Assembly (NCBI GenBank): GCA_946545285.1
Contig: CAMNNA010000005.1
Coordinates: 1 to 32,296, forward strand
Reading direction: 5' to 3'
Source: an uncultured cyanobacterium
GTDB taxonomy: Bacteria; Cyanobacteriota; Vampirovibrionia; Gastranaerophilales; Gastranaerophilaceae
DNA: 32,296 bases
Of the stretch, positions 1-6,286 are shown one piece after another; position 1 is the first letter of the stretch, and each line of letters starts with the position of its first letter. Position numbers and translations under genes: made by a program. The notes under the pieces were generated by a model that had not been told where the DNA came from, searched no databases, and was given only the letters and a program-made list of their open reading frames with translations.

Positions 1-1045
1 CATTTACCCCGCCTGCCATAAATTCACTTTCAATAAATGAAATATAGTATCTTGGCGGAATTATCATAGTTAAGTATTGGAAAAACACAGGCATTGAATT
101 TATCGGAAATAGTAACCCCGATAGCATCAGAGCAGGCATAAATCCCAGACTTATTGAAACCATACTTGCCATAAATTGATTTTTTAGGGCAGTTGAAATC
201 ATTAAACCAATACCAAGTGATGTAAACAAGAAAATTCCGCTTATTAAGAAAAACATAAAATAACTACCCCGAAACGGCACTTGAAATATGCAAACAGCAA
301 GGAACATATTAAATGCTGTTGATAACATTCCCAAAACAAAATACGGGATGTATTTGCCAAGCACAATATGAATTGCTTTGACTTTTGTACTTAATAATGC
401 CTCCATTGTTCCTCTTTCCCACTCACGTGCAATAACAAGAGAAGTAAGCAATATTCCGATTAAAGTCATCGTAATTGCTATAGACCCGGGGACAATAAAA
501 TAATGAGAGTTCAAATCAGGATTATACCATGTCCTGTTTTCTATATTAATTAGAGGTTGGGGGAAATGCATTTTATACTTACTTGTGATTAGCCATTGAT
601 TAGTAATCATATTGGCATAACTTTGAACATAGTTTGCGCTATTAACTTCACTACCATCTGTTATAACAAGTAAACTCGCCCTATCATTTACCCCATTTAC
701 CCCATTTACCCCTTGCCCTCTTGATAATTTTGACGAAAAATCGTTTGGAATAATTACAGCCCCTTTTATTTTAGAACTTAAAACAGCAGTTTTAATATCT
801 TCCATATTATCAAAATTTATGGAATTAACGTACTTGCTATGACCGAAAGATTTGACTAATGTAGCAACTTCCGGCGAGTTATCATCATTTTTTATTCCAA
901 GGGTAATTTTTACTGAATCGAGATTTATTCCGTACATATAAATCGTAATTGATATAATTGGCAAAATAAAAGCAATAACAATACTTGACGGATCTCTCAA
1001 TATCTGTTTTATTTCTTTTTTAATTAAGGCTAATAGGATTTTCAT
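1..1045 (-). CDS. ABC-2 type efflux permease (YbhS/YbhR/YhhJ family), cut by the left edge
   Basis: This is the membrane subunit of the ABC exporter encoded with the upstream genes. The start ATG is at 1043-1045, five bases after the ATPase stop. It reads without interruption for 348 codons to the edge, and the family length of about 370 aa suggests only some 25 residues are missing. It begins MKILLALIKKEIKQILRDP, typical of the family, followed by one membrane segment (about residues 20-42). A large extracytoplasmic domain follows (about 45-170), with the conserved 'IPNDFSSKL' stretch. The cytoplasmic 'REWERGTMEALLSTKV' coupling segment (about 197-212) precedes a run of further membrane segments. 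In the extracytoplasmic domain a GVNGVNGVN insertion, encoded by a 9-bp tandem repeat, replaces what is normally a short loop. A second permease may lie beyond the edge, as in E. coli ybhGFSR. Family assignment is confident; the substrate is unknown. Confidence 0.88.
   Translation of the reverse strand, partial: MKILLALIKKEIKQILRDPSSIVIAFILPIISITIYMYGINLDSVKITLGIKNDDNSPEVATLVKSFGHSKYVNSINFDNMEDIKTAVLSSKIKGAVIIPNDFSSKLSRGQGVNGVNGVNDRASLLVITDGSEVNSANYVQSYANMITNQWLITSKYKMHFPQPLINIENRTWYNPDLNSHYFIVPGSIAITMTLIGILLTSLVIAREWERGTMEALLSTKVKAIHIVLGKYIPYFVLGMLSTAFNMFLAVCIFQVPFRGSYFMFFLISGIFLFTSLGIGLMISTALKNQFMASMVSISLGFMPALMLSGLLFPINSMPVFFQYLTMIIPPRYYISFIESEFMAGGVN
686..712 (-). repeat. Three tandem copies of a 9-bp unit (GGGGTAAAT on the minus strand) inside the permease gene
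   Basis: ATTTACCCC is repeated three times without mismatch at 686-694, 695-703 and 704-712. In the permease frame it encodes (GVN)x3 in the extracytoplasmic loop. The same nonamer occurs singly at five other places in the first 4.3 kb in the same orientation. Confidence 0.9.
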
Positions 1046-1051
1046 ACTAAT

Positions 1052-2728
1052 TTACCCCTCGCTTTCCTTAATTAACGTAATGAATGTTTCTTCCATCGTT
1101 ACGTCATTCTGAGCGAAGCGAAGAATCTCATCATTTGTATGAGATCCTTCGGGCTTTGCCCTCAGGATGACAGAAGCGGCTTTTTGCTTCAATTCTGCAG
1201 GTGTACCCACTGCAATAGTTTCACCTTTATAAAAAAGAGAAATCCTGTCGCAATATTCAGCTTCATCCATAAAATGGGTTGTAACCATTATTGTTACACC
1301 TTTTTTGGCTAATGATGTTATATGATTCCAAAAATCACGTCTTGTCAATACATCAACACCGGATGTGGGTTCATCTAAAAACAAAACAGGAGGGTTATGA
1401 ATTAACGCTGCCGCCATTGAAAGTCTTTGTTTTAAGCCAAGCGGCAGTTCTTCTGCCTTTGAATTTTCATATTCTTTTAGTCCAAAAACTTCAATTACTT
1501 CATTAACCTTTTCTTCTTTTTTTAGCATGCTTATTCCATAGGCAAGAGCAAAAAAATCTAAGTTTTCGCGAACGGTTAAACTCCCGTATAGAGAAAATTT
1601 TTGTGCCATATATCCTAAATTTGCTCTTGCACGCTCGGGATTTTTCTTTATATCAATACCCATAATTCTTGCGGTACCTGATGTCGGGCGAGCAAGTCCG
1701 CACATCATTTTAAATGATGTTGATTTTCCTGCTCCGTTTGGTCCTAAAAGCCCAAAAATTTCACCTTTTTTTATTTTGAAGGTGTTATTTTTTACCGCAT
1801 AAAAATTACCGTATCTTTTTTCTAAATTATCCGCTTCAACTGAGTAAAGGGTTTCTGTTATTTCACCCCTCCCTACCCCTCCCCGTCCGGGGCGGGAATT
1901 GGATTGTGCTCCTTCCCCTGATGGGGAAGGTTGGGATGGGGTGATTTTATTAAGTTCCTTATATTCGTAGTTTTTCGCAATTAAGGATTCTTCTTTATTA
2001 TAACCGCCCATTAAGTCAATAACTTTATTTTCAAACTCTTGCGGAGTCGGGGCAAGGTCGTGAGGTTTCCCTTCATAAATAACCCTACCTTTGTCTATAA
2101 CAACCGCCGTATCAAAGCTGTGAGCCTCATCTAAATAAGCTGTTGACCACAAAACCGTTGTTTCAGGGTTTATCATTTCTCGGACCATTTTCATTAAATC
2201 TCTGCGAGATATAGGATCAACTCCGACAGATGGTTCATCTAAAAGTAAAAATTCGGGATTTCCAAGTAAAGTACAAGCAAGTCCTAGTTTTTGTTTCATA
2301 CCGCCTGATAATGCCCCTGCAAGTCTTTCCTGAAAGGGTGCAAGAGTTGTAAATTCCAACATCTTATCAAAATCGTGTGCAACACCTTTTAAATCAGCAT
2401 ACAATTTTAAATTTTCCAGAACAGTTAAATCTTCATATAAACCAAATTTTTGAGGCATATAGCCAAGGGGTAAATGTATTTTACCGTCCTTAGTATAACC
2501 TTCAAGTAATTTGTCTTTTTCAGTGACAGGATTAAAACCTAGCACATTTATTTCACCAACATTAGGCAACAATAAACCGATTATTGTTCTTAATAGAGTG
2601 GTTTTACCGGCTCCATCAGCTCCAATTAAACCTGTAATTTTACCTTTTTCTATATTTAACGACAGATCATCAATAGCAACGGTAGAGCCAAAATTTTTAG
2701 TTAAATTCTTGATTGTTACCGCGTACAT
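1052..2728 (-). CDS. ybhF: Efflux ABC transporter ATPase with two fused nucleotide-binding domains (YbhF-like)
   Basis: This cytoplasmic subunit hydrolyses ATP for the YbhFSR-type exporter; 558 aa compares with about 580 for E. coli YbhF. Domain 1 (about 1-240) has Walker A GADGAGKTT (36-44), signature LSGGMKQ, Walker B FLLLDEP and a switch region STAYLDEA with no H-loop histidine. Domain 2 (about 293-520) has Walker A GPNGAGKST, a degenerate signature LPLGLKQ, Walker B VLFLDEP and an intact H-loop in TTHFMDEA. Each composite site pairs one domain's Walker A with the other's signature, so one site looks complete and the other degenerate. Two palindromic repeats are translated in frame, at about residues 262-289 (linker) and 520-542 (just before the C-terminal METFI-like tail). 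The start has Shine-Dalgarno GAAGGG supplied by a hairpin at the end of the adaptor gene, whose stop is 3 nt upstream. The domain-1 GADGAGKT variant resembles YbhF GPDGAGKT as I recall it. Confidence 0.92.
   Translation of the reverse strand: MYAVTIKNLTKNFGSTVAIDDLSLNIEKGKITGLIGADGAGKTTLLRTIIGLLLPNVGEINVLGFNPVTEKDKLLEGYTKDGKIHLPLGYMPQKFGLYEDLTVLENLKLYADLKGVAHDFDKMLEFTTLAPFQERLAGALSGGMKQKLGLACTLLGNPEFLLLDEPSVGVDPISRRDLMKMVREMINPETTVLWSTAYLDEAHSFDTAVVIDKGRVIYEGKPHDLAPTPQEFENKVIDLMGGYNKEESLIAKNYEYKELNKITPSQPSPSGEGAQSNSRPGRGGVGRGEITETLYSVEADNLEKRYGNFYAVKNNTFKIKKGEIFGLLGPNGAGKSTSFKMMCGLARPTSGTARIMGIDIKKNPERARANLGYMAQKFSLYGSLTVRENLDFFALAYGISMLKKEEKVNEVIEVFGLKEYENSKAEELPLGLKQRLSMAAALIHNPPVLFLDEPTSGVDVLTRRDFWNHITSLAKKGVTIMVTTHFMDEAEYCDRISLFYKGETIAVGTPAELKQKAASVILRAKPEGSHTNDEILRFAQNDVTMEETFITLIKESEG
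1103..1171. repeat. 69-bp imperfect palindrome, 'GTCATTCTGAGCGAAG' dispersed-repeat type, in the coding sequence
   Basis: The left arm is 1103-1129 and the right arm is 1141-1171; the reverse complement of the right arm (GTCATCCTGAGGGCAAAG and onwards) aligns with the left arm apart from a few changes and small insertions. It reads in frame as ...LRAKPEGSHTNDEILRFAQND, a peptide I recognise as the translation of a repeat scattered through many unrelated bacterial genomes. Its length is a multiple of 3. Confidence 0.88.
1863..1943. repeat. 81-bp GC-rich imperfect palindrome ('TCACCCCTCCCT' dispersed-repeat type) in the coding sequence
   Basis: It begins TCACCCC and ends GGGGTGA, with a sub-hairpin CTTCCCC-TGAT-GGGGAAG in the right half. 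It is much richer in GC than the surrounding gene. It is translated as TPSQPSPSGEG...RPGRGGVGRGE in the linker between the two ATPase domains. This type of repeat (translated ...PSPSGEG or LSPRGEG) is known from many bacterial genomes. The length of 81 bp keeps the frame. Confidence 0.88.
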
Positions 2729-2731
2729 GGG

Positions 2732-3625
2732 CTAATTCCCTTCACCCCTTTGAGGATAGGGATTTGGTGAAGGGTTATCATTTAACCCTAAATCCACTTT
2801 TATTGTTACAGGCATTCCCTGTCTTAGAAATTCATCTGTATCATAAATATAGACTCTTATTCGATATACTAAATCAGTTCTTGTATCCGTTGATTGAACA
2901 GTTTTAGGAGTAAACTCAGCAACCGGTGAAATATACCCGATTTGTCCTTTGTACTCTCTTTTCTTACCTGTGTTTGGATCAATAGTATCAGTATATACAT
3001 TTACCCCCTGTCCGTATTTAATATTGCCCAAATCTGTTTCATTAACATAGGCTCTAACCCAAACAGGATTAGTTTTTGCCATTGTATAAACGCTCTGGCC
3101 TTTTTGAACATTACTTCCCGGTTCAACGACACGAACCATAATAGTTCCATCTTCGGGCGCATATAGTTTTGTATATTTTAATTGATTACTTAAATAATCT
3201 TTGTTCGCAATTGCTGCTTTATAATCTGCATTTGCCTTATTTTGTGCGTTATATAATGATTCGACTTCTTGTTTGGAAACTGTATCATCAACTCCTAAAG
3301 GAGCGTATCTGTTATATTTATCGGTTGCATCTTTTTGTATTGCAATTGTTCTTTCTACTTCTGCTTCTGCTTTTTTAAAATTTGCATCATAATCTGATTC
3401 ATCCATAACTGCAATTAATTCACCTTTTTTGACTGTGTCCCCTTCTTCTTTTAAGAGTTTTGAAACCAAACCGGGAACTTGAAAAGACAAATCAACCTGC
3501 CTTATTTCAATATTACCAAATAATGTTAATTCATTTGATGTATCTTTTTTATTAGCTTTATAGAAATAAATACAAAGTCCTGCAATTAAAATTATTAAAA
3601 CTAATGCTATAATCTTTTTCTTCAT
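2732..3625 (-). CDS. HlyD/YbhG-family periplasmic adaptor (membrane fusion protein)
   Basis: This membrane-anchored periplasmic adaptor links the inner-membrane ABC exporter to the TolC-like channel. It has 297 aa. The N-terminal anchor or uncleaved signal lies at about residues 4-22 (IIALVLIILIAGLCIYFY). Then come the first lipoyl half (LSFQVPGLVSKLLKEEGDTVKKGELIAVMD), an alpha-helical hairpin (about 75-150), the second lipoyl half with 'LYAPEDGTIMVRVVEPGSNVQKGQSVYTMA' character, and a beta-barrel domain. The start is supported by AAGGAG 6-7 nt upstream. It follows the TolC-like gene by 47 nt and precedes the ATPase by 3 nt, so it is an operon gene. The last dozen residues (PSPNPYPQRGEGN) are encoded by a palindromic repeat and are probably not native to the family fold. 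It contains one GVN tripeptide encoded by the dispersed nonamer (2999-3007). Confidence 0.92.
   Translation of the reverse strand: MKKKIIALVLIILIAGLCIYFYKANKKDTSNELTLFGNIEIRQVDLSFQVPGLVSKLLKEEGDTVKKGELIAVMDESDYDANFKKAEAEVERTIAIQKDATDKYNRYAPLGVDDTVSKQEVESLYNAQNKANADYKAAIANKDYLSNQLKYTKLYAPEDGTIMVRVVEPGSNVQKGQSVYTMAKTNPVWVRAYVNETDLGNIKYGQGVNVYTDTIDPNTGKKREYKGQIGYISPVAEFTPKTVQSTDTRTDLVYRIRVYIYDTDEFLRQGMPVTIKVDLGLNDNPSPNPYPQRGEGN
2738..2774 (-). repeat. 37-bp palindrome at the 3' end of the adaptor gene; its 3' arm carries the ATPase ribosome-binding site
   Basis: The perfect 9-bp arms CCCTTCACC (2738-2746) and GGTGAAGGG (2766-2774) are separated by 19 bp. On the transcript the downstream arm contains GAAGGG, 9 nt before the ATPase ATG, so the hairpin would hide that site until ribosomes finishing the adaptor gene unwind it. 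The translated form (PSPNPYPQRGEG) matches the same repeat type as 1863-1943. Confidence 0.8.
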
Positions 3626-3672
3626 TTTTTCTCCTTTTTGAACAATTTTTGTATGTTTCGATAAATTTACGC

Positions 3673-5007
3673 TTAGAGTTTACCTCCAACGGTTTTATAT
3701 AGTGTGTAATAATTAACTAACTTTTGAGTTTTTGCTTTCGTTAAATCCATATCTTTATTAATATATTGGTTTTCAGAATTGATGTATTGTGTTTTTGAAA
3801 TAACCCCACGATTTAACATTTTTTCTGCATTATGCAAATTTTGGGTTTCCAAATTTAATTTTTCATTTACCCCATTTTCAATTTCCGTATCGTGTTTTAT
3901 AATACAAAGTGAAGTATTAACTTCCTTTACGGCATCTAAATCGACTTGTCTGTACTGTTCAAAAAGTTCTTCATATTTTGCTTTTTGGAATTTTAAATTG
4001 GCAATTTTTCTACCGCCTGTGAATATATCTTGCGTTGCACCTGCAAGCAGTGCGGCAAGAGAAGATTCCCAGGAGAAAAATGTCCCCGGAGCGATTGTAT
4101 TAAATGCCCAAATGCCGGTTATATTAAACCTCGGCAGAAATTCTTTTCTTGCGACACGAATATCTATTTTTGCTTTTTCCAATGCCATTTCAGCTCTTTT
4201 AACATCAGGTCTTGAGAATATAATATCAGACTCTATTTCGCTTGGAATTAGTGCATTGTATTCAAAATCATCTATATTTCCACGTGAAATGTCAGAATTA
4301 ATCGTTTCCACATTTACCCCGCGACCTATCAAAACCGCAAATTGCATTAAAAGAACTTCTCGTTGTTTAATAAGATTTTCCAGTGTTATATTTGCTTGTT
4401 CAACATTAGTTTTAGAGTTGTTTAATTCGGTTGTGTTTATAACACCGCGAGCGAATTTTTTGTTATCATCATTTAAAATTTGATTATAATTATTAACGAT
4501 TTTTTCTTGTTTGTCTATAAGTTTGTCATATTCTAAAATATTTGTATAAACCGCTGCAACATCTGATAATAGCGCTAAATATGCACTTTGCTCATCAAAT
4601 TTACTCATTTCATAAGTCTTTTTAACACTCTTTGTTTTATCCCTGTTTTTTAGAAGAAAATCAGCCTCATAGTTTGCCATAAAAGGTAATACAAAAGCAT
4701 TTTTGCTCACCCTCAAATTTGGATTAAATTTTGGAGAATGAATTCCTAAATAACTTGCGGCAACACTAAAACTCGGTAATTCGTTTGCAAACTGAGATTT
4801 TACACTCTGCCTGTATTCTTCCACCCTTATTGTTGCTTGTTTTGCATTGTGGTTATTATCTATCGCTTCATTAACATATTGTAACAAATAGTCATCATTA
4901 AAACGAGAGAAAAACTCTACATTCAAATCTTTTCTATCAACTGCAAAACAGGGAGAAATTATTAAATTCATGAGAAATATTAGTCCTACTATAATTTTCT
5001 TATTCAT
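3673..5007 (-). CDS. TolC-like outer-membrane efflux protein (OEP family)
   Basis: This is the outer-membrane channel component of a tripartite exporter, with 444 aa. A Sec signal peptide covers about residues 1-23 (MNKKIIVGLIFLMNLIISPC, cut near CFA/VD). The 'SPC' before the cut does not make a convincing lipobox. The rest is a duplicated long helical hairpin layout, with conserved 'ANYEADFLLKNRDK', 'SRPDVKRAEMALEKAKIDIRVARKEFLPRFNI' and 'GGRKIANLKFQKAKYEELFEQYRQ' blocks typical of the family (the second and third blocks belong to the second repeat). The Shine-Dalgarno GGAG lies 8 nt before ATG. It is the first gene of the operon, directly behind the promoter at 5086-5114. Two GVN tripeptides are encoded by the dispersed nonamer at 3865-3873 and 4312-4320. 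Confidence 0.92.
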   Translation of the reverse strand: MNKKIIVGLIFLMNLIISPCFAVDRKDLNVEFFSRFNDDYLLQYVNEAIDNNHNAKQATIRVEEYRQSVKSQFANELPSFSVAASYLGIHSPKFNPNLRVSKNAFVLPFMANYEADFLLKNRDKTKSVKKTYEMSKFDEQSAYLALLSDVAAVYTNILEYDKLIDKQEKIVNNYNQILNDDNKKFARGVINTTELNNSKTNVEQANITLENLIKQREVLLMQFAVLIGRGVNVETINSDISRGNIDDFEYNALIPSEIESDIIFSRPDVKRAEMALEKAKIDIRVARKEFLPRFNITGIWAFNTIAPGTFFSWESSLAALLAGATQDIFTGGRKIANLKFQKAKYEELFEQYRQVDLDAVKEVNTSLCIIKHDTEIENGVNEKLNLETQNLHNAEKMLNRGVISKTQYINSENQYINKDMDLTKAKTQKLVNYYTLYKTVGGKL

Positions 5008-5085
5008 TTATCGCTCCAGCTTTCATTAAAAGTTCTTGTATATAAATCCAAGTATTATTTTAATTATAACTTTAAATATTTTAAT

Positions 5086-5114
5086 AAGATAATCAATTAT
5101 TTGATTTTTGTCAA
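5086..5114 (-). promoter_or_regulatory. Sigma-70-type promoter of the efflux operon
   Basis: On the minus strand a perfect -35 TTGACA (5109-5114), a 17-bp spacer and -10 TATCTT (5086-5091) predict a start near 5079 and a 5' UTR of about 70 nt before the TolC-like gene. Confidence 0.8.
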
Positions 5115-5281
5115 ACTCTGCATTCACTTTTTTTCAATACCATTGTCAATATACAAAGATTTAATTTTTTTCATCAAATAATTATTGAATCAACTATTCA
5201 AAATCATCGAACTTGCAATTATTTTAAAACCGATATCATATAGTAAAAAAATAAATTTTCTCCATTTACACTCTCGGATTA
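5115..5281. other. Spacer between the recombinase gene end and the efflux promoter; nothing recognised
   Basis: AT-rich sequence with no convincing open frame, no strong hairpin plus T-run terminator for the recombinase gene, and no RNA gene that I can recognise. Confidence 0.5.
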
Positions 5282-6196
5282 CTAGGCTCTCGGGTGGGTG
5301 TGATCATAAACTTCTTTCATATGTTGGGTTGATATATGAGTGTAAATTTGGGTATTTGAAATACTTGCATGCCCCAACAGTTCTTGTACGACCCTTAAAT
5401 CTGCGCCGTTTTCAATCAAATGAGTCGCAAAACTGTGCCTAAACATGTGGGGAGTTACATGCTTTGGTAATTGAATTTTTTTAGTTATATCATTAATTAC
5501 ATTACGTATCATTTTGGTTTGAAGCCGGTATCCGGTTTTGTTGATAAAAACAGGAGTTGAGTCGTTGATTGGCGGTAAATCATAACCTTTTGCAATAAGC
5601 GGTCTTGCGTAATCAATGTATGATTGCAGATATTTTTTTGCTCGATCAGTTATTAAAATTATTCTTTCCTTTGAACCTTTACCAAAAACGGTAATTTCAT
5701 TATTTTCTAAATTTAAATTTCCAAAATTTAGTCCGCTTAGTTCTGAAACTCTCATTCCTCCTGCCCATAGAAGTTCTAATATTGCTCTGTTTCTATAGCC
5801 TGACGGTGTACTTATATCTATACTGCTTAATATTTCTTCAATCTCATCTGTTGAGAGGAATTTTGGTAATGGTTTCGGTCGTTTGGGGGATATTAAGTTT
5901 TGTGCCGGATTTGAATCAATTTTTTGCTCTCTGCTGAGGTATTTGTAATAGGTCCGAAGTGACGCTATTTTGCGGGCTAAGGTCGTTTTTTTGTAGTTAA
6001 ATTTTTGCATGAAATGAAGATAATTTCGCATAATATCAAGGTTTACGTCATTTGAGCTGCGATTATCTAACCAGATTAAATAGCTTAAAATGTCGGCGCA
6101 GTAAGCTTTTGCGGTATGCTGTGAGAAGTTCTTTTCCACTATTAAATATGACTTAAAACCCTCTAAATTTTGTTTCGATTCTTCATTTAAACCCAT
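5282..6196 (-). CDS. xerC: Tyrosine site-specific recombinase XerC/XerD
   Basis: This enzyme resolves chromosome dimers by recombination at dif, acting with a second Xer protein. Its 304 aa is the normal Xer size. The N-terminal SAM-like DNA-binding domain (about 8-95) includes 'YLIVEKNFSQHTAKAYCADI'. The catalytic domain has arginine I in GGMRVSELSGL, the beta-hairpin lysine in VFGKGSKER, HMFRHSFATHL (HxxR), LLGHASISNTQIYTH (LGH and the tyrosine nucleophile) and the C-terminal tail 'VYDHTHPRA', nearer XerC than XerD in memory. It stands alone with ordinary composition and no att-like repeats or phage genes nearby, so I read it as the housekeeping recombinase. Which of the two paralogues it is cannot be settled from sequence alone. 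Confidence 0.85.
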   Translation of the reverse strand: MGLNEESKQNLEGFKSYLIVEKNFSQHTAKAYCADILSYLIWLDNRSSNDVNLDIMRNYLHFMQKFNYKKTTLARKIASLRTYYKYLSREQKIDSNPAQNLISPKRPKPLPKFLSTDEIEEILSSIDISTPSGYRNRAILELLWAGGMRVSELSGLNFGNLNLENNEITVFGKGSKERIILITDRAKKYLQSYIDYARPLIAKGYDLPPINDSTPVFINKTGYRLQTKMIRNVINDITKKIQLPKHVTPHMFRHSFATHLIENGADLRVVQELLGHASISNTQIYTHISTQHMKEVYDHTHPRA

Positions 6197-6207
6197 GTTT
6201 TAACCTA

Positions 6208-6236
6208 TTGCCTTTTTTACATTAATATTATACAAT
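6208..6236 (+). promoter_or_regulatory. Promoter for the exported TPR gene, overlapping the divergent xer promoter
   Basis: -35 TTGCCT (6208-6213), 17-bp spacer, -10 TACAAT (6231-6236), about 50 nt before the ATG. On the minus strand the same bases hold TATAAT (6227-6232), a likely -10 for the recombinase gene, so the two promoters would compete. Confidence 0.55.
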
Positions 6237-6286
6237 AATTTTGTAAGATTTAGAATAGTTTAAGCTATAAAGGTTAGGAGAAAACA

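Noticed and set aside
686-712. Possible CRISPR or minisatellite array
   Set aside because: Only three 9-bp units with no spacers, inside a coding frame; recorded as a simple tandem repeat.
3779-4483. 234-codon plus-strand open frame
   Set aside because: Lies wholly antisense to the TolC-like gene, which has a signal peptide, ribosome-binding site and family motifs; the antisense translation has no recognisable features.
5282-6196. Recombinase as the integrase of a mobile element
   Set aside because: Length and motifs fit housekeeping XerC/D; no tRNA, direct repeats, excisionase or phage genes flank it.
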